This document shows, piece by piece, positions 55,980-64,000 of a stretch of DNA of 64,000 nucleotides; positions within the stretch are counted from its first letter, which is position 1, and every line of letters begins with the position of its first letter. Below the pieces are notes generated by a model, which was given only the letters and a program-made list of their open reading frames with translations, made no database searches and was not told where the DNA came from. Made by a program: the position numbers and the translations under genes. The DNA is from Sabethes cyaneus (taxonomy: Eukaryota; Arthropoda; Insecta; Diptera; Culicidae), in NCBI RefSeq assembly GCF_943734655.1, contig NC_071354.1:32764847-32828846 (forward strand), read 5' to 3'.

Positions 55980-57042
55980 TAATACTACTTTCTACTTCTG
56001 TAATACTGTCTTTTTATTATTCGGTATTTGCTTTTTTTAGTGTGGTTTCAACCCGAAACGTCATTCACCACCTATTTCTGTTTTTCTGTATCTCTTTCTT
56101 TCTGTGCTTTCTGCATTTTTTGCTGTTTTCTATTTACTGCTTGTCTGACTTTCCGATTTTTTGTCTTCTATTCTTCAGTGTCTCTGTTGTTCTGTGTTGC
56201 CTTTCTTGTTGTTTTCTGTCTCTTTCGTTCTATCCTTTACTCCTTCCATCCTTTCGTTATCTGTCTTTTTTGTTTTTCTCTTTTTCTATTTTTGACTTTC
56301 TTTGTTTCTGTTTCCTGTCTTTCTTTTTTTGTTCTGTCCATTTCTACTTCTGACCTTTTGTCTTTCTGTCTCTATTTCTTCCCTTATTTCTTTCTGTCTT
56401 TCGAAGTTTCTGTCTTTACTTTGTTGTCTTTCTGTCTTCGTCTATTTTTCTATTCTTTTGTTTTTCCTTCTTTTTATCTTCTTGTCTTTTTGTCCTTTTG
56501 TGATTATTTTTTCTCAGCTATGCGTAAAGTGTTGCTATTCAGTCTTTCAGTATTGCTGTTTTTCTGTCTTACTGTCTTTCGTTCTCTCTGTCTTTCTGTG
56601 TTTATGTCTTTCTGTGTTTCTGTCTTTCTATCTTTCTGTCTTTCTTCAGGCTGGCTGTTTTTCTGTATTTCTGCTGTACTGTTGTTTTTCTGTTCTTCAA
56701 TTTCTCAGCTTTTCAGTATTTCAATTTCTCAGTTTTTTATTTTTCATTTCTCAGTTTTTCTCTATTTTAGTTTCTTGTTTTTATGTTTGTTTTTCTGTTT
56801 TTTAACTTTTCTGTTGTTATGTTTTCCTGTTTGTTTGTTCGTTTTTCTATTTCTCCATTTTTTAACTTTTAATTTTTCAATTTTTTTTAGATTTCAATTT
56901 TTCATTTTTCCATTTTTTTATTTTTCCATTTTTCCATTTTTCCATTTTTCCATTTTCCGTTTTCCCATTTTTCCATTTTCCCATTTTTTCATTTTTTCCA
57001 TTTTGCCATTTTGCCATTTTTTTCATTTTTCTAGTTTTCTAT
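55980..57042 (-). repeat. Polypurine element, copy 5 (inverted)
   Basis: Polypyrimidine on +, with units like TTTCTGTCTTTCTG and later TTTTTCCATTTT. It leads into the heptamer array without a boundary, suggesting that the array expanded from one of its units. Confidence 0.7.
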
Positions 57043-58015
57043 TTTTCTGTTTTCTGTTTTCTGTTTTCTGTTTTCTGTTTTCTGTTTTCTGTTTTCTGTT
57101 TTCTGTTTTCTGTTTTCTGTTTTCTGTTTTCTGTTTTCTGTTTTCTGTTTTCTGTTTTCTGTTTTCTGTTTTCTGTTTTCTGTTTTCTGTTTTCTGTTTT
57201 CTGTTTTCTGTTTTCTGTTTTCTGTTTTCTGTTTTCTGTTTTCTGTTTTCTGTTTTCTGTTTTCTGTTTTCTGTTTTCTGTTTTCTGTTTTCTGTTTTCT
57301 GTTTTCTGTTTTCTGTTTTCTGTTTTCTGTTTTCTGTTTTCTGTTTTCTGTTTTCTGTTTTCTGTTTTCCGTATTCCGTTTTCCGTTTTCTGTTTTCTGT
57401 TTTCTGTTTTCTGTTTTCTGTTTTCTGTTTTCTGTTTTCTGTTTTCTGTTTTCTGTTTTCTGTTTTCTGTTTTCTGTTTTCTGTTTTCTGTTTTCTGTTT
57501 TCTGTTTTCTGTTTTCTGTTTTCTGTTTTCTGTTTTCTGTTTTCTGTTTTCTGTTTTCTGTTTTCTGTTTTCTGTTTTCTGTTTTCTGTTTTCTGTTTTC
57601 TGTTTTCTGTTTTCTGTTTTCTGTTTTCTGTTTTCTGTTTTCTGTTTTCTGTTTTCTGTTTTCTGTTTTCTGTTTTCTGTTTTCTGTTTTCTGTTTTCTG
57701 TTTTCTGTTTTCTGTTTTCTGTTTTCTGTTTTCTGTTTTCTGTTTTCTGTTTTCTGTTTTCTGTTTTCTGTTTTCTGTTTTCTGTTTTCTGTTTTCTGTT
57801 TTCTGTTTTCTGTTTTCTGTTTTCTGTTTTCTGTTTTCTGTTTTCTGTTTTCTGTTTTCTGTTTTCTGTTTTCTGTTTTCTGTTTTCTGTTTTCTGTTTT
57901 CTGTTTTCTGTTTTCTGTTTTCTGTTTTCTGTTTTCTGTTTTCTGTTTTCTGTTTTCTGTTTTCTGTTTTCTGTTTTCTGTTTTCTGTTTTCTGTTTTCT
58001 GTTTTCTGTTTTCTG
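57043..58015 (+). repeat. TTTTCTG heptamer array, 139 copies
   Basis: 973 bp is exactly 139 units of TTTTCTG. One small variant block (TTTTCCGTATTCCG, about 57365-57385) keeps the register. Seven is not a multiple of 3, so one frame cycles FCFLFSV and gives a false 711-codon frame. Confidence 0.97.
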
Positions 58016-58095
58016 TTTTTTTTCTTCTGTTTTCTGTTTTTTTTCTTCTGTTTTCTGTTTTTTTTCTTCTGTTTTCTGTTTTTTTTCTTCTGTTA
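58016..58095 (+). repeat. 21-bp higher-order variant of the heptamer, about 4 copies
   Basis: TTTTTTTCTTCTGTTTTCTG-type units of three heptamer lengths follow the main array. This is a small second-level expansion. Confidence 0.8.
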
Positions 58096-58099
58096 TCTA

Positions 58100-60120
58100 T
58101 TTTTTATTTTCAATGGCTTTTCTCATTTTCAGAATATTGATTTTTGTTAATTTTAGTTTTTAATTTGTATTTTGAAGTCAGACCCTATTGTATTTGCGTT
58201 CCTTTTATTTTTTATTCGAGTTTTCTTGCTAAATAAACAACTTTAAAGTTCTTGTTTTCTGATTCCTGATTTTAGCATTCCAAAGCCTAGGCAAACATTG
58301 AGCACATGTTCCCTGTGGGGTAATCTGCTGCTAAGCACGAAACCCGTTTAGAGGGGCCCTTCATCGAAATCCATCGACTAAACGACGTACCTATCAAATC
58401 AAAAACATTCGTCCCGTGTCCCATTCCGGTGGCACGATGGATCGAATTGTGACGCGTGTAACTGCCACGGAACATCTTGTCGGAATGGGCAAGTTAACCC
58501 CGTTCGTTCGCAAGCTGATCCCTTTTCATTGGCACTCATGCATATAGTGGCATCGAATTTTGGGATGAAATGGGCAAACATCTACGCAGTATCCGAGCCC
58601 AACTATTATTTGATTACCTATCCCAAATGCCTAGTCTGTGTAGGACCGTATCCTGTTGTTGATGGTGCTCCTGGGCGGAGAATCCGTCACGTCGTCACAT
58701 CTGGGACCGGAAATGTGGTTCAGTGTGCAAAGCCCCACCAGAGCAGAGAAGCCAACCGAAGGAGTGGCTTTCTGGAAAAGTGTATTGAGTGTCTGGTCAA
58801 ATGATACCCAACCGCATTGAAGCGTGTAGAAGGTTCGGTTCTCTCTCTCTCTATGGGTACGTGCGGGAATAGTGACGAGAGTGATAGCGAGAGGTGCAGA
58901 AAGAGTTGGAGACAGATGGCAACAGCAAAACAAATCCATGGTCTGCTGCGAGTGTGCCCTTCATTAGGAATTCCGCAAGCAGCGTCGTATAGATCATAAA
59001 TCCAATTTCATTGGCAGCCGTATTTTACCGTATATTGCTTGTTGGTTGGTTTTTCTCCTGCCCAGGATAGGAAAACTATGTTCTGCATGGCACGGATCGG
59101 TGCGGATGTGTCCGGAGCACGTCGAAAGCTTGGTTAAACGGAGGCAACAATCAAATAGTTATCCAATTATATTGATGAAAGCAATTTCCCTTTTTTAAAA
59201 GACTTTGATAAAACTAGTGGTGAAGTTTTGCACAATCTACATCTGCAATCAAACTTAAGGTGAGCGAATTTTTTTTTCGGACACTCGATGCGACAAGCAA
59301 CTGTCCTTATTTCAAGTTTATATTGACATAAAAAGCTGTACACTTGAAAGGAAATGTTGTTACCGCTAAACCACAGAACAGAATGTAGTTTTATTTCTCG
59401 AATGCGAGGATGCAAGAAAGAGAAAAAAATCGACCAACTGAACTTCACTCCGGCACTAGGGCAGACCGCATTGTCGAACATGAAAGCAAACACAACGACT
59501 TACGGGAGAAAAAACAACAATGTCTATAGCATAATAGAACATGAATGAGAAACGTTTCTTTCATTCTGGTGAATTTTGCTACTTTCGCAAAGTTGTAGCC
59601 GTAACCGGCCGGGAAGAGCCGGAGAAGCAATCAAACGGCAAGGATACTTTTCCAAGGCAGTCGATCCAGAGCGATGCAAACCAAATACCTAGAATTCCAG
59701 TTTGTTTGCGTTCCTACTTGAAGTAGGATGTCTTTAATTGGAACTTTATTTAGCTTTCGGTATGACTTTCCTGTGAAAGTCTTGAAATGTGTTGAGAAAA
59801 TGATTCTTCGAGTTCCAACTTTACTCAAGTTCAACGAACGCAAATGTTTGCAACAATCACCAAATATTGAATTTCTGCTCGAGCGGGTGCTGACAAGAAA
59901 TATCTCCTATCAAATTGTTCAATTACCTCCCGGCTGGGTTTCGTCATTTTCATTTTTCTGTCAGCACCCACTACCTAACCAGCCATTCGGTGCGTTGCGT
60001 TGGCATGCTTTGCTTGCCTGAGGCCGTTCGGAGAACAGCTCGGTAACAATTCGGTTCCCGTTCCATCGGCGGTACGTGAATGAGTTTCCGGTAAATAACA
60101 TCCCTTGTAAAACATACACC
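58100..60120. other. Non-coding DNA next to syntrophin exons, probably intron
   Basis: It lies on the 3' side of the PDZ exon of the - strand syntrophin gene. More balanced composition and no repeat family of this window except a short (TC)n near 58842. Frames of 60-108 codons on both strands are not protein-like, and the next syntrophin exon was not found here. Confidence 0.5.
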
Positions 60121-60123
60121 TAC

Positions 60124-60991
60124 CTTCAAGATCCACCACACGGCCGGCCCGTTTCAGCGCCCGAACCGCTTCCTCGTGGGTCGCATCGCGCAGATCCTCG
60201 CCGTTCACCGACAGAATGGCGTCGCCTACGTAAAGGCCCTTTGCGCTGTCGGCAGCCATGCCGCGGAAGATTTTCGATATCAGAATGGGCATCCGGTTTT
60301 CGCGGCCTCCTTTTATCGAAATGCCAAGCCCGTTGCTATCGGATTTGATCACTCGCACCTGCAGCCGTTGGAAAAGAATGGAAAACAGTGACGATGGTAA
60401 AAATGGGTTACTTTGATCCAAATCGCATCAGCAAAATATCATAAAAAGGTGAATACAGGCTGTCTGGAACAGGCTGCTAACATTAAATTTTAGACATGCT
60501 TAATTTAACAAGCCGGATCGTTTGGCAGCTAATAAGAAAATACAGGGCGGATTGTTCGTCTACTCACATGTCGCTTCTGATTTGCCACCGAATCAGGTAC
60601 GTCGCAGATTTCGGCGATTCCGTTGTCGATGCTGTTGTTATTGCTACCCCCACCGTTACCACCTCCCACCACTATCCCATTGCTGGTGCCGTTGTTGTTG
60701 TTTAGATTATTACCGCCGGTGCCATTACTACTGCCGTTGTTATTATTGGTATTATTGTTCAGAAAATTGTCTCCGTTCAGACTTCCGCCGCCATTAAGTG
60801 TACTGCTTCCGGCCGGTGTCGTTACGACACCACCACTGCCGCCGCCACCCGGTCCACCACCCACAACACCACCACCACCACTACCGCCGCCATTGCTCAA
60901 GTTTTCCGACGAGTGAATCGACGGTCCCGATGCACCCGCCGACGAAGGTTGCGACGAGTTGTTCGAGCTGTTGTTGCCGCTGTGGTTGCTC
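60124..60991 (-). CDS. Syntrophin, two internal exons with PDZ domain (partial gene)
   Basis: Syntrophins are cytoplasmic adaptors of the dystrophin complex at the membrane of muscle and nerve. Exon 60991-60568 follows a good acceptor (TCTCGTTTCAG). It encodes a Ser/Asn/Gly-rich, low-complexity linker ([32 protein letters not shown]) and ends [12 protein letters not shown] at a GTGAGT donor. Exon 60358-60124 starts after CAACGGCTGCAG and reads [52 protein letters not shown] and RVVDLE, ending at GTAGGT. The intron between is 209 nt, phase 0. The GLGISIKGG loop is the ligand-binding loop of the PDZ domain. Insect syntrophin is the best match I know. N-terminal and PH/SU exons are not seen. The poly-Gly/Asn stretch is unusually long. 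Confidence 0.93.
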
Positions 60992-60997
60992 CTGAAA

Positions 60998-61175
60998 CGA
61001 GAAGAGACGGGGAAAATTAGCCGTGCATTTTAGTTTCAATAATTGCTTGTTTTGCTGGAAGCGAACACTTTCGGAAAATTCCCCGCTGAATTTCTGATTT
61101 TCTAGACTAAATCTTAATTGTTTCATGGCACTCTAGATTGCATCAGTAATAGTGCATCAGTCAGTGTAACAACAA
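60998..61175. other. Syntrophin intron sequence
   Basis: It carries the pyrimidine-rich acceptor of the exon starting at 60991 (- strand). No other feature was seen before the TA-flanked transposon. Confidence 0.5.
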
Positions 61176-61659
61176 TAGGGTAAACTCGTTAGAGTCGGGC
61201 CACCGCGATTTTATATAGTTTTAATGACTCGTGCTATTAAGCATTATAAATCTTGTTACTGTGACAACTAACTTAGCACATTATTGTGAATTTCAAACGT
61301 GTTTACGAAATTTAGTAACTAAGATTAACAAAAAATCAGAGGGGTTGTGCACAACACACGACCGCATAGGTGACGTAAGACTACGTATGTCTCTTTGTAG
61401 CGATAGTAGGATGCATCCATGTATGTAATAATACGATTCTTCATGTATACATGCTACATGCGTTGTACGTAACGTTTATTATAATAGGAACATTGTATAC
61501 GTTCAATGCTTAACAGATTTCGGAGATATTTCTATGAATTAATTGAATTTATTTTATTTAAACGCATCAGTCACACTAAACCAAACAGTACATCATGAAT
61601 CTACGTTGAATAGTGTTTTTCCTTTGGTAATCGGTACACGGTACGCACTAGTTTTCAAA

Positions 61660-61831
61660 AAGCTGAAAATTTTACGCAAAACTTTTCTACGGGTTACAAA
61701 AGAAGAACACAGATATACAAGCTGCAGACGTTTTGGAAGTGGTAGAAAATGTCGTCCGTGATGCTTTCTCCTTTGCCGAGTCCAGACATGCCGATGAGAT
61801 GTTGGCAGTATCTCAGCTAGCGTTTGAATAA
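61660..61831 (+). pseudogene. Possible hAT-type transposase C-terminal scrap
   Basis: The frame reading AKLFYGLQKKNTDIQAADVL EVVENVVRDAF and ending QLAFE has the L-Q-K-x-x-D-I-x-x-A spacing seen in the C-terminal region of many hAT/ZMYM-type transposases. A weak alternative is a histone H4-like ENVVRDA string, but its flanks do not fit. The fragment is short. Confidence 0.3.
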
Positions 61832-61899
61832 TGCTGTTCACCGGCTTACCTCGTGTTATGTACCAGAGCAAGCGACAAGAATCGATTCCACCTATTTTT

Positions 61900-62400
61900 C
61901 ATGGTCCGTCATTCCATCATCTACGTTGAAGAAAATGGAGCATTTCAATTTCGGTCTGAACAAAAGAGCAAAGTTACCAGTGAGCCGTTCAGCTTTTGCT
62001 GCCAAAGAAAATTCCGCTATATATTACTGTAGCATTGGTGATGGATAGATTTGTGTTGCTAAAGAAAACCGAGTGAAAAGCCCTAAGTTCCAAGTTTCCT
62101 AGGTTTCATCAATTACCGAAAACCGTTCTGTTAAGAACGAACAAATTTGTTTTAATGAAGATGCAAGAGATGTTACTAAAACTATTTCATTTTATTAAAC
62201 CCACGGTTTTATGCATTTTGACGCTTGACCGAACACATTTACTTGGAGCTGGTTTATTTGCTGGCTGCTTCGGTACCTTCCGAGACAGCCAACTCAACCA
62301 GCAGCTACAAGCGAACAGAAGCGCGAGAGGTGATCGGCTAGAATTATTTGATAAGAAGCGAACAATTAGAATCAATCGAATTAAATAGAATTAAAATCTG
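61900..62400. other. No recognisable gene inside the insertion
   Basis: Non-coding sequence between the hAT-like scrap and the H2A pseudogene. Nothing was identified. Confidence 0.4.
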
Positions 62401-62439
62401 CAAGCGAAAATTCCCCAAATCTTCATGAACATTATGTTT

Positions 62440-62455
62440 CGTCCTTAAAAGAACG
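62440..62455 (-). promoter_or_regulatory. Histone mRNA 3' stem-loop remnant
   Basis: On the - strand, CGTTCTTTTAAGGACG forms a 6-bp stem (one G-U pair) with the 4-nt loop TTTA, preceded by AAAAC and followed by AAAC. This is the architecture that replaces polyadenylation in replication-dependent histone mRNAs. It lies about 25 bp after the readable end of the H2A homology. Confidence 0.75.
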
Positions 62456-62815
62456 GTTTTTCGACGTGATATCCCCGTCTTCTTGGGCAGCAACAAAACA
62501 GCTTGGATGTTGGCAAAGACACTTTCCTGAGCAGTGGTGACACCGGACAGCAATTGGTTCAACTCTTCGTCGTTGCGGATGGCCAGCTGCAAACGACGAG
62601 CATTCTGGTCGTTTTGTTGTCGCAAGCAGCATATTTCCTGCCAATTCCAGAACTTCATCAGCCAGATATTCCTTCACGGCAGCGAAAGGAGTGCTCCAGC
62701 TTCAACACACGCTCAGCATATTTTCCTTTCCTCAGCAGCCGATAAATACGACCAACCGAGAACAGCAGACGTGCACGACTGCGGCTCCGCTCGTGTTACC
62801 GTTGGTGGTACATCA
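62440..62815 (-). pseudogene. Histone H2A pseudogene
   Basis: On the - strand the canonical H2A order is readable with frameshifts: SRSRARLLFSVGRIYRLLRK GKYAERV (about 62790-62715), then [13 protein letters not shown] (about 62680-62635), then [20 protein letters not shown] and [11 protein letters not shown] (about 62600-62480). Real H2A is one uninterrupted frame of about 125 residues. Here at least two shifts, an extra Leu, loss of the acidic-tail end and a degenerate N-terminus show a pseudogene. NDEELN with SGVT marks replication-type H2A rather than H2A.Z. Confidence 0.88.
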
Positions 62816-62837
62816 CAATAAGGAATTTTCAAGCCAA

Positions 62838-62950
62838 TTAGCAATCAACGAGAAAGGGTAGGATTCCATTTAATTCTCTTGTAATTTTGTTATAGTAGAA
62901 TTAAATGGAATTTTCCATCAACTTTCTCGTTGGTTCTAGAATTGTATCAA
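62838..62950. repeat. Palindromic hairpin, about 45-bp arms
   Basis: CAACGAGAAAG and GGATTCCATTTAATTCT on the left pair with AGAATTAAATGGAAT and CTTTCTCGTTGG on the right around a TTGTAATTTTGTTATAG loop. Either a short MITE or the source of a small-RNA hairpin. Confidence 0.6.
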
Positions 62951-63049
62951 AACTTATTCGAAAATAATTGGAAATTATTCCAACCAACCACGAAGCGAGA
63001 ATTTATACCTCGACGAAGAGATGAACAAACTACTGTCTAACTACCGAGT

Positions 63050-63360
63050 AAGAGTTATTTTCAATTTTTCGATGGCGCGCATTAAAAATCAATAGTTTTC
63101 TATATTTTCCAATTCGATTTTCCGATCTATTGGTGTAAATAGCCTAGAAATCTATTAGGAATTGACTGAATTAAAAGCCGAAGCGTGAAAATCACTTTGA
63201 TGACGTCTTTTCCAACAACTAATCACGGAGCTAGGATTTCTAGATAGATAAGGCTTCATTATTTCCAATTTTTCAATAGTTCACACTTAAAAATCAATAG
63301 TTTTCTTTATTCGTGTAGATGCGTAGCAGATTTTCCGATGGATTGGTGCAAAAATATTTA
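63050..63360. repeat. Direct repeat of about 210-bp spacing
   Basis: TTAAAAATCAATAGTTTTCT and GATTTTCCGATCTATTGGTG occur at 63083-63140 and again at 63289-63350 with changes. The second copy continues into the family D end. Confidence 0.6.
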
Positions 63361-63364
63361 AAAT

Positions 63365-63487
63365 CGATCGGGAAACCACTAAGCTATTAACGCTCAAAAT
63401 CTTTCATTTATCGTGACGCTCGCATTTTTCGATTTTTTGGAATGACCTCCTATACCAGCTACCTTCCTGAAAAACGTAGTCCTACGA
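63365..63487 (+). repeat. GACGTAG-CTACGTC repeat (family D), copy 3 terminus
   Basis: CTATTAACGCTCAAAATCTT, TTATCGTGACGCTCGC, TTTTTTGGAATGACCTCCTA and ACGTAGTCCTACGA are in the same order as at 23812 and (inverted) 32216. This is the right end of the 2.15-kb insertion. Confidence 0.65.
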
Positions 63488-64000
63488 CAAAAAGTTTTCC
63501 AGACGCGGTAAATTTTTTTCTAAAAATAATTCATAAAAAGCAATTATCCAGAAAAATATTGAAAATGTATTCAGTGTATTGTGCTTCATTCAAAGTTCAG
63601 TTTTTCACGGAATTCATTCTTATCGTGTCTCTATATAAAATTTCAATGCAAATTTCTTCGATTATCAGCGGTGGCCCAACATATTCAATATGACCTAACG
63701 TTGTCAACATTTTTTTAATTTACATAAATGTTTATAACTTCATTATTCTTCAAGCATTAGTTCGAGATTTTCCAGAAATGTACCTTATTTTTAGACCTTT
63801 GCCACAATGTCTAAGTCTAGCTTCCAGACTTCCTTTTGAAACTTAATTTACGGGTGAATGCCAAAAGGTGGTCCAACCAACGACATTTTCCTATAGGTTA
63901 TCACTTTGAAATTTTTCAATTCTTTTCATTTCATTCTTTCTAATTGGTCGGATTGTTTATTTGTCGGATACCATTATAACAATGATTGACGTGGTTCACT

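Larger units (their letters stand above)
61336..63486. mobile_element. 2.15-kb insertion bounded by D palindromes
   Basis: The insert is delimited by alignment to the 33529 element and flanked by ACAAAAA (left ACAAAAAA ending 61335; right 63487-63493). GACGTAAGACTACGT (61372-61386) lies near its left end and ACGTAGTCCTACGAC at its right end. Inside are a possible hAT scrap, a histone H2A pseudogene, a hairpin and a direct repeat. Its mechanism of mobility is unknown. Confidence 0.55.
61178..63891. mobile_element. TA-flanked transposon (family T), copy 2, with a 2.15-kb insertion
   Basis: GGGTAAACTCGTTAGAGTCG at the left and, inverted, GGAAAATGTCGTTGGTTGGA at the right are flanked by TA (61176-61177 and 63892-63893). 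61178-61335 and 63487-63891 align with the 33529-34452 element in reverse orientation. The middle is a later insertion. It lies in what is probably an upstream syntrophin intron. Confidence 0.75.

Noticed and set aside
56028..58163. 711-codon open frame on + strand
   Set aside because: It is made of the TTTTCTG heptamer array and polypyrimidine DNA. The FCFLFSV cycle follows from 7-bp periodicity, and there is no domain or codon signal.
61660..61831. Histone H4 pseudogene next to H2A (ENVVRDA string)
   Set aside because: Only seven residues resemble H4 and neither flank matches. A hAT-like reading fits the spacing slightly better.

Overview
The window looks like TE-rich dipteran DNA, most likely from a mosquito (Culicidae). 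This is inference: the introns are short (65 and 78 nt), the host proteins are insect-like, and the MITEs, SINEs and LINEs resemble mosquito families as I know them. Only two host genes are convincing in 64 kb. One is an intact three-exon trypsin-like serine protease on the + strand (38392-39290). The other is a pair of consecutive syntrophin exons on the - strand (60124-60358 and 60568-60991), the first of which carries most of the PDZ domain. The rest of syntrophin is not visible, so it probably lies beyond the window or across very long introns.

Layout. 1-2.3 kb has no gene. 2.3-4.2 kb is a dead Tc1 transposon holding two younger insertions. 4.4-7.3 kb is a field of GGCCGAA repeats and tRNA-derived SINEs. 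7.35-8.4 kb is a dead mariner split by a MITE. 8.4-13.3 kb is mostly unassigned. 13.3-16.8 kb holds a Helitron-like repeat, a long polypurine array and a MITE. 16.8-25 kb is full of foldback and TIR elements. 25.7-26.5, 31.1 and 40.3 kb hold LINE scraps. 26.5-31 kb is unassigned. 31.4-34.5 kb holds Penelope-like repeats with hammerhead-ribozyme-like cores, one split by a 924-bp TA-flanked element. 34.5-37.7 kb is a mosaic of arrays, Helitron-like sequence and SINEs. After the protease, 40.1-49.6 kb is a dense nest: Helitron-like element, self-inserted MITEs, a polypurine element, a 5'-truncated LINE and a SINE inside that LINE. 49.6-52.7 kb is unassigned and has a possible 5' exon. 52.8-58.1 kb is dominated by an 11-bp satellite, MITEs, polypyrimidine DNA and a 139-copy heptamer array. 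58.1-64 kb holds the syntrophin exons and a nested transposon carrying a histone H2A pseudogene.

The most informative signals are insertion histories that can be read inside the window. Several elements have target-site duplications, and some have an unoccupied paralogous site elsewhere in the window (31.6 versus 33.5 kb; 15.8 versus 45.9 kb). The hammerhead-like motifs, the Helitron-like repeat with an internal tandem array, and the palindromic GACGTAG-CTACGTC element are the best candidates for under-described biology. Most long open frames here are artefacts of low-complexity repeats.
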